Below, in pieces: positions 36,770 to 46,784 of a DNA stretch of 64,000 nucleotides (position 1 is the stretch's first letter; each line of letters opens with the position of its first letter). A program made the translations under genes and the position numbers. The stretch spans positions 1,488,001-1,552,000 of the forward strand of contig LSAX01000009.1 in NCBI GenBank assembly GCA_001557505.1, read 5' to 3'. The notes beneath the pieces are model-generated. The model saw nothing but the letters and a program-made list of their open reading frames with translations, ran no database searches and was not told where the DNA came from. This DNA is from Reticulascus tulasneorum. Its lineage: Eukaryota; Ascomycota; Sordariomycetes; Glomerellales; Reticulascaceae.

Positions 36770-37306
36770 ATGTCTTCAGACGTATTTCGAAGAATCGGCC
36801 GTGGTGGAGCTGGTAACTTCTTCACAAAGCAAGAAGTCGAAGAAGCAAACAAGGTCAAACCAGAAGTCCGCCACCTCTCTTGTCCCCTCGATACCCAAAC
36901 CCCTAACTTACAATACCAGGACCTTGAAGCACAGAAGCACAATGCCCCACCAGCCAGTGCGTCCTCGGCACAAGACGCCGGTGCGTATGCCCGCGCCGGC
37001 CGAGGCGGGGCCGGCAACTTCCTCGATGCTGCGGGCATGCCTGATGCGAAGGAGCAGGAGGAGATGGCAGACAAGACCCGCGCAGCGGTGACTGCCAGCA
37101 TCAACAAGAACGTGAGGGCACATTCCGGGCGCGGAGGCGCGGGAAACTGGTCGGATCATGCAGCGCAGGAGGCGCAAGCGCTCGAGGAGGAGGTGAAGAG
37201 GAAGGAAGACCTGGAGAAAAGGGTGCTGCTGGACGTTGAGGCGGGCCTGCCGATGCCGCCAAAGACATATCATTCCACCAACCGGGATGAGGAGCAGCGA
37301 CCATAA
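36770..37306 (+). CDS. DUF3602 protein with three GRGGAGN motifs
   Basis: Small fungal protein family of unknown function. It starts MSSDVFRRIGRGGAGNFF. Three GRGGAGN(F/W) motifs lie near residues 10-17, the middle and the last third, followed by a charged helical tail (EEEVKRKEDLEKRV) and PPKTYHSTN. The frame is open for 178 residues. A 54-nt (36866-36919) or 66-nt (36854-36919) stretch inside it has a CTAAC branch site and a CCAG acceptor, and its translation (VRHLSCPLDTQTPNLQYQ) breaks the pattern. Splicing would keep frame and give 160 or 156 residues. An upstream in-frame ATG at 36632 is less likely, as its 46 extra residues look non-coding. Confidence 0.85.
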   Translation: MSSDVFRRIGRGGAGNFFTKQEVEEANKVKPEVRHLSCPLDTQTPNLQYQDLEAQKHNAPPASASSAQDAGAYARAGRGGAGNFLDAAGMPDAKEQEEMADKTRAAVTASINKNVRAHSGRGGAGNWSDHAAQEAQALEEEVKRKEDLEKRVLLDVEAGLPMPPKTYHSTNRDEEQRP

Positions 37307-37774
37307 GTTAGGTAGCTAATTGGAAATATCGTGTGCGGCACGGTGAGGAGGGAGCTGGCTTGGTTTGTAGGATAGAAGTGATACCCGTACTTTGCTGCTG
37401 CTCTCGAGACACTTAGGGAATTGAATCATAGTTTGGCCTTTTGAGCTGAGAATGATGCCAAAGTGCAGATCCGGCGATGTTTGCAAGCTGCTTCGTCTAT
37501 GTCATTTGTGGATGGATTGGTGTTCCGCTAAGTCGCTGTTGTGACTTTTCTGCGGGTTGAGGAATTGGCCGAATGGTGAAAAGAGTCTCCTAGGGAGAGC
37601 TGGGACAGTGAGACAGAATAATCTCAGGAGGCTTCAAGCATATGAGATCACATCCGATTGGAGTCAATGGTCTGGTTGTGACAACTTTTGGTATCCTCGA
37701 CCGTCCAACGCCAAAATGCTACCGATTGTATCCTCAACGCCGAAGAAATCATATAGACAATTGAGGCGCAACGT
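37307..37774. other. Convergent intergenic, DUF3602 / RLP24
   Basis: 3' untranslated regions of both genes. Nothing else seen. Confidence 0.5.
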
Positions 37775-38549
37775 TTAGTCATCCATCTCGACATCCTCCT
37801 CCTCCCACGTATTCTCATCATCATCCTCCTCATCCTCCTCCGCAATAGCAACACCAGCCACTCTCTCCTGCACAATCTCCCCGTCAACAGTAACCCGCTG
37901 CCGGATCTTCTCCTGTCCGAAGACCTTCGTCTTCTGTCTCGGCACAACCAGCTGCTCAATCTCTTCTTGGGCCAGGCCCTCCACCTCCGCCAGCCGCTTC
38001 TTCTCACTACCACGCATACGTGGCAGCAGGTGCTGGTTCTCCTCAACGAGCTTCTTAGCTGCGGCCAGCTCGCGCTCGCGCTTGCCTGCCAGTCGCTTCT
38101 TGTAGAAGACACGTTCTCGCCGGGAGCGGATCTCCGAGATGCGCTCAATGGCCTTCACTGTCTTGGCCACGAGGTCGCGGTCGTATCTGACGGGGACGTT
38201 GCGTCGTGCTGCGAATTGTAGAGTAGAATCCACGACCTGGGGGGGGAGAAGAGTTAGTCTACTTGTCGTCGTGCACCGAAGAGTTTTTTGTCTTACCATT
38301 TCCTTTCCGGCGGCTTTTCTGAAGGCTTTAGTCCACTTGAGCTTCCTTGGATTTCTCTTCATCTTGAAATTCTTGTGGCATTTGCTTCTGTCGAAAGGTA
38401 ACAGTGATTAGCATTGAGCGGTCACAATCTTCCCTGGGGCAAAGTTCTCACCTGCAAAACTGAAATTCTCTGCCATCGTTGCGCATGAACCGGATCCCTT
38501 TGCTGGGATACGCCGGCCGCGAGCAGAAGTGACACGTTGATATCCTCAT
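37775..38549 (-). CDS. RLP24: Ribosome biogenesis protein RLP24
   Basis: Placeholder for ribosomal protein eL24 on pre-60S particles, released in the cytoplasm through the AAA ATPase Drg1. Exons 38549-38452, 38387-38297 and 38236-37775 give 216 residues. The start is [21 protein letters not shown]. Zinc-ribbon ligands are C6, C9, C32 and C36, with the intron between C32 and C36. Then come [24 protein letters not shown] and the conserved [21 protein letters not shown] helical region [22 protein letters not shown] follows, and the tail is acidic ([21 protein letters not shown]), as in the family. It is divergent from PAM18 across 291 bp. Confidence 0.95.
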
Positions 38550-38840
38550 TGTGCCTGTGTGTGTTCTCAGCAATGGATCTGAACCGGCTTCAAATGCTGT
38601 GCTTAAAGTGCACCTGCTTGAAAATGCAGCCCGGCTTCAAGAAATTTTTGCGATACGGTAAACGGACGTGGGGCAGATTGTGCTATCGGATAGGCCCGGA
38701 AAATGTTTCTGCCGAGATAATCCCGACCACGGTCGTGACAGCCGGGATCTGCAAAAAAGTTGCCGCGCAGTTCTCCCACCGATCATCACCAGAGACAAAC
38801 CCACTGTTACTACATTTGTTGTCACGCATAGCAAACGAAT
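38550..38840. promoter_or_regulatory. Divergent promoter, RLP24 / PAM18
   Basis: Only 291 bp separate the two start codons, so both genes probably share control elements. Contains an AAAATTTC-like AT stretch near 38638-38648. Inferred from layout. Confidence 0.5.
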
Positions 38841-39276
38841 ATGGCTTCCGTACTTGCCGTTGGTACTGGTGTCGCTGTAGCGGCTTTCTTGGTATGTAGT
38901 GGCTCTCGGGTATCACTGCTGAGAACATGTCATTGACTGACTGCTGTGTAGGGCCGGGCTGGTTTGGTCGCATGGCGGAGGTCTCGCGGCGGCGTCGGGG
39001 CGATGGGAAAGGCATTCTACAAGGGCGGTTTCGAGCCCAAGATGACCAAGAGAGAAGCGACTCTGATTCTCTCGCTGAAGTAGGCCATCCTGCGTCTCTT
39101 CCGTTACTCACGGCTTCACATTCTAACAAATTTGCAGTGAGCGCGCCATCACGAAGGATAAAATCCGCAAACAACACCGGACGCTTATGCTCCTAAACCA
39201 CCCTGATCGAGGCGGCAGTCCATACCTAGCGACGAAAGTCAACGAGGCAAAGGAGTTTCTGGAAAAGAATCCATGA
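38841..39276 (+). CDS. PAM18: Mitochondrial import motor J-protein PAM18/TIM14
   Basis: Inner-membrane J-protein that stimulates mitochondrial Hsp70 in the TIM23 import motor. Exons 38841-38891, 38952-39079 and 39138-39276 give 105 residues. The start [21 protein letters not shown] is the membrane segment. It is followed by [25 protein letters not shown] and a short J domain with the HPD motif at residues 81-83 ([24 protein letters not shown]). The protein ends EKNP. Length and motif order match short fungal TIM14. Introns are phase 0 and phase 2 with GTATGT and GTAGGC donors. Confidence 0.95.
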
Positions 39277-40283
39277 CATCTCGCTACATGAGATAGGTGG
39301 AGGTTTGTGTAAACCATGTGTATATGTACAACAAAGTTGTTTCTTCATAGCGATGGCGTTTGGCTTGTTCAACAATTGGAACTGGACCGACTTATGGATT
39401 GGGTAGACTAATACAACGTTTAAAGGCTCGTCAAACGACAGCCTTCTCTCTCCTCAAACAGTTTCTCAGTCGTCGTAGCGCTGGTGCTATGGGTCACACC
39501 AAGTAACGGCAGTCAGAGATCTCAAGAACTACCTCTTGGTGATCCATCGTCGTGGCCAATGATTTTCGAGGAATTAGGCTTACCGTAGGTATCATCCCGC
39601 GTGGATCCGGGAAGTCAGATGCGGTTCTGAGAAGGTTTGCCTACGAGTTGATGTAGAACGCATGAAGTCATTGAATTAATGGGACAATCCTAACACTGCA
39701 AGAGCACAGTTCTCTGCCTTATAACTTACGTATCATACTTTGATAGGTTTGCCCGTCAGTAGTTCTTGTATATCTCTGTCATCTGCCTACATGTGTGCTT
39801 CACGTCTAGGTAGTATCTCGAGCGAGTTATATACCAAAGCCAGCAATACCTGTAGTTGGAAAGATTGGCTAACCTGCAATTACATGAAGTGCCGAGAATA
39901 CAACCTAGACGCATCAACAGTGTATGGATTTGGTTTGCAGCAATTACTCAACCCCGTTCAAACTGTAAGCAGCGCCGCCTAATTGGAGACTTTATTCATT
40001 TCCGTGCAAGCTTTTTGGGGGGAAACCACATGTAAAGATGTTCCTTCCTGTTGTTTAATTACAATTCATAGAGTACCTAGGTAGGTAGTATCTACCTTTA
40101 CCTAGGTACCTACCTTAATCAAAAGCCACTCCTTCCCTCAACCAGACTGACCTCGCCCACAGCTTAACGCAACACCTCCTTTCCTCGCACCCTCTGCATA
40201 TCCAGCTCACCTCACGAACTTACTGCAGCCTATCACGTGGACTGATTCCCCCTTGTGACCGCATTACAATACCTCGATGCAAA
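39277..40283. other. 1.0-kb intergenic with GFD2 promoter
   Basis: 3' side of PAM18 and promoter of the GFD2-like gene. It holds two exact TACCTAGGTA palindromes about 175-210 bp before the GFD2 start codon. Confidence 0.55.
40074..40108. promoter_or_regulatory. Paired TACCTAGGTA palindromes
   Basis: Two exact copies of the self-complementary 10-mer at 40074-40083 and 40099-40108, 25 bp apart, with TAGGTAGTATCTACC between. Placement upstream of a start codon suggests a regulatory site, but no binder is known to me. Confidence 0.5.
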
Positions 40284-42255
40284 ATGGACGAGAATATTGA
40301 TATTAAACTCGAGCGTCTTCGAGCTGTGCTAGGCCAAGATCTTCACTTTGACGATGGCCCGGACGCCGAGCCCAGTCCGGATGAAAATATTCCTATTCTA
40401 AACACAACTGTCCAGCCGCCTGAAGCTGCTTCACTCAAATCCAACCGGCCATCCCGTCAGAGCACAGAAGCTTGGGCTCCGTCCACTTCTGAAGTTTTGG
40501 ATGAACAGAAAGTCAAGGTACTGGAGGATGAGCGCTTCAAAGACTTCCAGAAGTTCCAGAGAGGTGAAGTTGCTCCAGAAAGTCTTACATTCGTCCCTTG
40601 GATGCTGGCTGAGCGCTACCCGATGATATATATTGGAAAGGTCAACCGACCAAAAGTACGCTTCACACAATTACAGCATAGGAATAGAGATTTGAGAGCT
40701 AACAACACCACAGGCTGCTCCACACTTCGAAATGATTACTGAGGGAATAGTGTGGGATTTGTACGTGCTCCGTGAAATTGGCTGTCTCATGAGGCAAGCG
40801 CCTCTGAGCGCTTGAGATCTCAACTCACTTTCTAGTGTTCAATTTGGACTGACTACTCCGGTTTATAGCTTCTACGTCTATCACCCTCTTAAACTTGACA
40901 AGACTCCATCACTATTTGTGCCAACAACCCAATTTCAGCACTTTCTGAAGATCGTCAACGCCAGAGTGGGTATCTTCTTGACAGTGCCCCCAGGGCAACC
41001 TTCCGAGAAGTTCTTCTTAAAATTCGGGTTGGGAGGCTCTGCTCGCCCCCGATATCTAGGGCGATCAAAGACGAAGGCAGAGTACAAGGCGCTGTGGGAC
41101 AAAATACCATTCCTTGATGAAGAAGACTCGCCGAAATATGCAACCCCCTACGGCATCGATGATCTGGTACAAAAGTTGGACACGTTCAGCCATGACAATA
41201 TGGGCAAGAAAAAGGCGAAGGCGATGAAGCGTCGCGCAGTGACTGCCGAGAAGCGTCGTGATATGCTTCATGATGTGCAACGCTACTTAGGACTACGATC
41301 TTCGAAGACAAGCGTACAACATATGCCGGGTGCTTTTGTGCCGGAGCCGTTATCACTGAAAGTGGATGAACAGATCCCATTCCATCAGGAAATGGCCGTC
41401 GTCTTCGTGTCTGTCGATGTCGAAGTGAATGAATTGGCTCATCAAATGGTTCTCGAAGTTGGCTTGTCGATACTCGATACCAAGGATATAAGTAATGTTC
41501 CGCCCGGCAAGAACGGCTTCAATTGGTTCCCTTTCATCAAGAGCAGACATTTGCATGTCAAGGACTACCAGCACACGGTAAACCATCGATATGTCCAAGG
41601 TTGCCCCTGGGCATTTGGTTTTGGGTATACCATATCTGTAAATGTCCCGACAGCCAGTTAGCTAACACCGGACAGAAAAACAGAAACGCCCAAGAAGGCT
41701 GATCTTTCCAAGATTGTGCTGTCGATCCTTGAAAGCTGCGCTGAAATGGTTACTGAGGAAACTGCAGACGACAGCGAAAGAGGAGCTCGAACTGTGGTTT
41801 TGGTTGGGCATGACGTGGAGCAAGACCTACAATACATGGCAAGCATGGGGGTAGACCTGCTCTCCTGCCGAGGATTTTTTCGGGCAGTTGACACCAAGGA
41901 TATGTTTCAGTCTTTTGAAGAGGCGCAGTCTGGCCGTAGTCTAGGACATGTTTTGTCCTACTTGCGGTTTGACAACCAGAATCTTCACAATGCTGGCAAC
42001 GACGCGGCATACACAATGTGGGCTATGCTGGGCATTGCCGTCAAAGCCAGAGAAGATGAGCTTGTATTAAGAGCTGAGATGAAAGCGAAACTGGAGGAGA
42101 TGAGGCAAGCAGACACGATCAAGAACTTCGAGTTGGACGGTGGTGGCGAGTCAGGCCAGCAAGCTGGCGTGGCGAGATCGATGTCTCCAACCAGTGCAGC
42201 CTTGGAAGCGGCGTATAAAGGAGCACGTGAGGCACACACTGAAACGCACTGGTGA
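40284..42255 (+). CDS. GFD2/YDR514C-like protein with DEDDh nuclease fold
   Basis: Yeast GFD2 was named for genetic support of the mRNA-export helicase Dbp5. Exons 40284-40655, 40714-40760, 40836-41624 and 41676-42255 give 595 residues. The N-terminal third is polar. Residues 100-240 hold FVPWMLAERYPMIYIGKVNRPK and FYVYHPLKL. The C-terminal part has an exonuclease-like motif set: SVDVE with D334/E336, VGHDVEQDLQYM with D453, and LHNAGNDAAYTM with H507/D512. This fits a DEDDh RNase-H-like fold with its catalytic residues kept. Whether it cuts nucleic acid is inference. It converges on Ku80 with only 74 bp between stop codons. Confidence 0.85.
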
Positions 42256-42329
42256 AAGGCAGCCAAGTCTCGGTGGCTCAAGGGTATTATTACATGCTGT
42301 CTGGTCATTCCAGCTTCGTTGTGACTAAA

Positions 42330-44798
42330 CTACCTTGACTTCAGGAACTGGCCAAATGTTAGCATAGCTAGATTCGCAAGAAAACGAGAAACAAACCTCA
42401 TCGGCATCAGAGCTCGTGACACCTGAAACCTCGGAGTGGGATTGATCTATCAGACCAAGACGCGAAATCTTGATAAGCCACCACATTTCTCTTCTATCCC
42501 CACCAAGTTCACCCGAGAGCATTCTCATCTTCAAATCTTTCATAAAATTGTTGTAGAAGCCGGGCTCTTCCAGGTTAATGAGCTCCTGGCGCATAACGCC
42601 AATGTTCTCTGCTGCTCTGCTGTAGAGACTGTCGCCGAAGCTATCCGTGATAAGCGAGCGAATAATTCCGCCCATCTGCTTCGCGGCCTCTTCGATCTCG
42701 GCGACCTCCGCCGAGACGGCAAGTGCCTGCTTGAATTCAGGGATGGCGTTGTCCGGCGAGATCTTCGCCCTCTTGGGTTGCGCACCAAGGAGGGCATCGA
42801 CGTCGAGACCGGAGATGGGTTTGATGGTCTCGCGTTGGCGTTTGCCCTTGGCCTTTGGAGGTACTGCCAATCATTAGTGCATGTGCTGACATTTTTGATG
42901 AAATTGGCATTACCCTTCTTCACCTCTGCAACCTGGATAAGAGTCTCAGTCGGGGTTTTGGCTTTCTTAACTAGATCCTGTGGCGGTGCGGCATACTTGA
43001 CAAGGATCGGAACTGGTGGCTCGATTTCTCCGTGTGGCCGCACTGCACGGGAACGGATGGCTTGGTTGACCCTGTGTATGATGGGGTTGAACGTCTCGTC
43101 GAAGGGTGCATACTCGGTGGGATTCCTGAACACAAGTCAGTTATGACTAAAACGCTCCAGAGTGGTAAGCATTACCCATCGTCATCTGTGCCATGTGCAG
43201 TGAGGTCCATGGCATCAACGTAGTCGCTCATAGCTTCGCTGAGCTCATCGCTCGGCAGCAGACGATGCTTGGTTAGTTTTGTGCCACTGACAGTGATTAC
43301 CTTATCCAAAGGGGGGAACTGGTATCCTCGGACATCTTCAGCGAATGGCAACGGAATGTCGTAAAGGCATTCAAGGTCAGGCTCAATGCTCGGCGCAAGC
43401 AGTACGAGAAGCGGCTCTTTCGTATCCTTTAATACAATTCTTGCGACGGCGTATGAGTCGAGCTCGTACAAAGCATGAATCAAAGACGACAGAGCGAGCT
43501 GGGATTTCTCGTCGAGCTTGCTGGCTATTGTGATGCAGCTCTCTCCCATATTAAGGAATGGCTCGTACTAGGACATATGAGCATTGTGCTTGTTTGGGGT
43601 GTAAGGTGGTACTTGCCTTATCCCACGGAATAAAGCCGATGATGGTAAAACACTTGGTGGTCTCAAGTTTGGTGATGTTGTACTCCGACTCGCTTATGTG
43701 AACAGCGGTCCTGCCATATTCGTAGCCTTTTGCTAGAGTGTCAAACTCCACATCTCTTTTGCCGCCAGGGGCATCGGGATCGTTGATTTTGTACGTCCTT
43801 GCTTGCTTCACAGCAGCGAAGTTTGCCGTGGACTCTACTCCTTCCATCTCATCCCCTTCCAGCGTCTGAGTGGACTGGGATGGTCCGCCTCCGTGCTCGG
43901 ACTTTACAACAACAGTGCTGGCAGGAACGGGCCGAGCCTGTTTTGTCTTGAAGTACCGCTCCACATTGATAACCATGGGGCTCGGTGTTTTTTCGTCTTT
44001 GGGGTCTCCGAGTGTTAGTGGGCCATCGTAGGTCTTGTATGGACGAACAGGCTTAAGTCTGGGCGTGTCTAATTCATCAATTGCTTCTGCGATGGTCGCG
44101 AAATGGGCATTGTTGCATTTCTCCACAAGGGATCTTAGGATACTCTCATTCTTTTTCTGAGGATGGTCAGGTATAAATTCTGTAGAGGTAGAGAGTTTAG
44201 TACCTTTAGCTTAGGCTTGTCTTCCTCCTTAAATCCATATTCAGGGTCATCGAAATCAACGCCGCTTATAATCATCAGCTAGATCCACCAGAACACAGCA
44301 GCAGACTTACAGAACAAATAGCTCGAATCCGTCTTCATTGAGTTTTGCCGTGATATCATCGATGTCATCTCCATCAATGGGGCTAGTGCCGTCCGTGATA
44401 AGGTAAATCCGGCGCTTATACTTCAGCTTCTTAGCGAAATCAACAATCATGTCGACCGCCACGACAATAGCAGATATGGCGTCACCCGTATCCGTCTCGC
44501 TCGGCTTGATGAGTCCTTGCAAGTCTTTCAAGGACTGCATAGACATGGGTCCGACATCTTGTAAGACAGAGATATTCTCGTAGCCCTCATCCCCTTGCAT
44601 GGTATGTCGTGTCTCGTCGGTTTTGAGGCCAAGCACCCCAATGGTCCAGGTTTTGCGCGATGCAGCCACAGTCGTTGAGATTTTGTCCCACACGTATCGC
44701 ATGCTCCAGTCCAGATCTGATTCTACCCGGCCATTATGGCAATCTCCCATCGACGACCCAAGGTCGATGATGAAAACCGAAGCCTCCTTGTCCGCCAT
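42330..44798 (-). CDS. KU80: Ku80 subunit of the Ku DNA end-binding complex
   Basis: With Ku70 it binds broken DNA ends and starts non-homologous end joining; it also acts at telomeres. Seven exons, 44798-44311, 44264-44204, 44156-43617, 43567-43176, 43125-42914, 42863-42397 and 42347-42330, give 725 residues, the usual fungal length. The N-terminal von Willebrand A domain begins ASVFIIDLGSSMGD. Then come FVLGVDFDDPEYGF, the core with FIPWDKYEPFLNMGESCI, and the C-terminal arm. The intron at 43616-43568 uses a GC donor (AAG|GCAAGT); only this choice yields the conserved DKYEPFLNMGES join. The last exon is 18 nt (FLKSR and stop), after an intron with a TGCTAAC branch. It is divergent from the TMEM205-like gene. 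Confidence 0.94.
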
Positions 44799-45189
44799 TT
44801 CGATGAAGGAAAATGCGCGGAATATCGGTAATGGGTTTGAGTTCTCAAATCATGGTGAAGCCATCAGACTTGGGGGAAGTCGGGCAAGGGCTTTTATGAG
44901 GCGATGATTGGAATATTAAGGGACCTGGATGTTTAGCTTCATTTTTAGGCAGACGGGTCGTGAGCTGAGTTTCGCGACCATACGCGACCGGGGGCATCAG
45001 GTACACGAAGCCACGTGATCTGGTGTAAAGTGTGCGACTCAGGTGGGGAGGACCTTTCCTGTCCGTGAGGTCACCACTCTGTTGCACTTTCTAGACTTGT
45101 CTCTGGTTATTTACATGTGGTGAATCCTTTGCACTCTGCAACTACAAGAATTTATCGTCATCGCCGCCCCTCAACCTCAGAACGACACA
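44799..45189. promoter_or_regulatory. Divergent promoter, Ku80 / TMEM205-like
   Basis: 391 bp between two start codons. No specific site recognised. Inferred from layout. Confidence 0.45.
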
Positions 45190-45900
45190 ATGGCAGGCTC
45201 AATACTGTACACTGTGGCGCCGTACCACATTATCACGTAGGACGCGAACAATTCTCCATTCCCGAGACTTTCTAACGAGTTGGTAGCTACGGCACTCTTT
45301 TGGGCTCTCAGGTGTTCCATGTAAGGGTGAAGCAGCCAATCCTAGCAGTATGCCATCTAACCGGCGCCTAGTCCTTCATCAATGGCATCGTTCTGTTCCG
45401 AACCGTCGAGAGACCCCAGTTCTCAGCCATCCAAACCGCTCTCTTCCCGATCTACTTCTCGATCCAGTCCGTATTACCTGCGATCCTGGCCCTGACCTAT
45501 CCCGGAAGCAAGAGTTCCCTTGGCATACCGTCGAGCATCAGTGGCGTGCTGGAAGAGTCCAATCGGACCGGAACACTCCTGCCGCTAGCTACGATCTTTG
45601 TTACGGGCCTAGTGAACCTGATTGTGGTTTTGCCAGCCACGCAAAAGATTATGGCAGAGAGATATGCCCAAGGTAGGCGGGATCGCCCTGCCACATTGGC
45701 TCATAGGCCCTCAGAAACTGACACTTGTTACAGAGAGGAAAGATGGGAAGAAGAGCTACGATAAAGCTCCCCATTCCCAGGAGATGCTTACCTTGAACAA
45801 GCGGTTCGGCAAGATGCATGGGATTTCCTCCCTCCTCAACCTAGCGTCGATTTTTGCTACTATTGCCTACGGTGTCACGTTGTCATCACGGCTTCAGTAA
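45190..45900 (+). CDS. TMEM205-like (DUF4149) membrane protein
   Basis: Exons 45190-45236, 45287-45320 (34 nt), 45372-45672 and 45734-45900 give 182 residues; every join keeps frame. The start is MAGSILYTVAPYHIITYGTL. Four hydrophobic segments are visible: around IITYGTLLGSQVFHSFINGIVLF, ALFPIYFSIQSVLPAILALTY, LLPLATIFVTGLVNLIVVLPA and ISSLLNLASIFATIAYGVTL. The conserved FRTVERPQFSAIQTALFPIYF lies after the first. A polar linker, ERKDGKKSYDKAPHSQEM, precedes NKRFGKMHGISSLLN. This layout fits the TMEM205/DUF4149 family, whose molecular role is poorly known. Confidence 0.85.
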
Positions 45901-46277
45901 TGGTGGAGATGTAGGTTCAGCTGTTTATTCTCATTGGATTATCCAGCGTGATACGTGCAAACGTTGTTGAGTCCTATGGACTTGTGTACATTTGCTTAAT
46001 GCTGTATATAGAAAATCTCCCTGCGCGACGGTCGCAGCGCGAACCCTCTCCGATCCCGCCCTGAATATGACCACCATAAATCACCATCGCCCCTGTATCC
46101 CCTTCCGTTAAATCGCCTTTGAAATCGCCTATAAATCGCGCCGTTGGCTATTGATGAACTACCCGTACACCGGATATGCCGTCCCTGTTCTAGTTGGGTA
46201 TTGTGGTCTAGTGCCGAAAATAAATCATGATATGACAGCTAAGAATTTGAAAATCAGACTTCGATGTCGGTGCGCGT
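45901..46277. other. Convergent intergenic
   Basis: 3' regions of the TMEM205-like gene and the small hypothetical gene. Nothing else seen. Confidence 0.45.
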
Positions 46278-46784
46278 TTATAGTCCACCCTCCCGAGGCC
46301 GCTGAAGGTTCATCGTCTTGGTCAGTTGCTGGCTTGCAGCAAAGAGCTCTTGCTTCTGTGCCGCCAGTTCGTTCCGGATCTTCTCCTTCAGCTTGTCCTC
46401 ATCCTGGGCTTGGACTGGTCGTTGGACGGCGAGCGATCCCTGGAAGGTCCATCTCCCGGGCTTCCGCGCGAGCATTGTTGCAATGTCAACCTCCTCTTCC
46501 GGCTTGGGGAATTCGCGGGACAGCGGTGGCAGCGGGTTACTCTTTTGCTTGGTGCTGCTGTTCACAGTGGGGAGGATGGGTCGCTCCAGCATTTCCGCAG
46601 AGGTTCTAGAAGACGTGCTCTCCGTGCTCTCCAAGCTTTCAACCGACGCGGTGAAGGATTGCAGCTTGGGGGAGTTTGGGGAGGCCATGGGCTCGGTTGG
46701 TGGGGAGGGGAGCGCGGGTTGGGTGGTTTCTTGAGATAGGGTGTACGGCAGCAGGAAACGCAGTTCGTCAGAGATGGCGGACAT
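46278..46784 (-). CDS. Small hypothetical protein, 168 residues
   Basis: I do not recognise it. A single exon starts MSAISDELRFLLPYTLSQE. The first 100 residues are Ser/Thr/Pro-rich and probably disordered. Then comes a compact stretch, EEEVDIATMLARKPGRWTFQG, and a charged helix DEDKLKEKIRNELAAQKQELFAASQQL that could be a short coiled coil. The amino-acid bias and the ordered-looking KPGRW segment favour a real gene over chance, though two long frames on the other strand overlap it. No signal peptide or membrane segment. Confidence 0.6.
   Translation of the reverse strand: MSAISDELRFLLPYTLSQETTQPALPSPPTEPMASPNSPKLQSFTASVESLESTESTSSRTSAEMLERPILPTVNSSTKQKSNPLPPLSREFPKPEEEVDIATMLARKPGRWTFQGSLAVQRPVQAQDEDKLKEKIRNELAAQKQELFAASQQLTKTMNLQRPREGGL

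Noticed and set aside
42436..43146. 236-codon open frame antisense to Ku80
   Set aside because: It spans Ku80 exons and introns and shows no family features.
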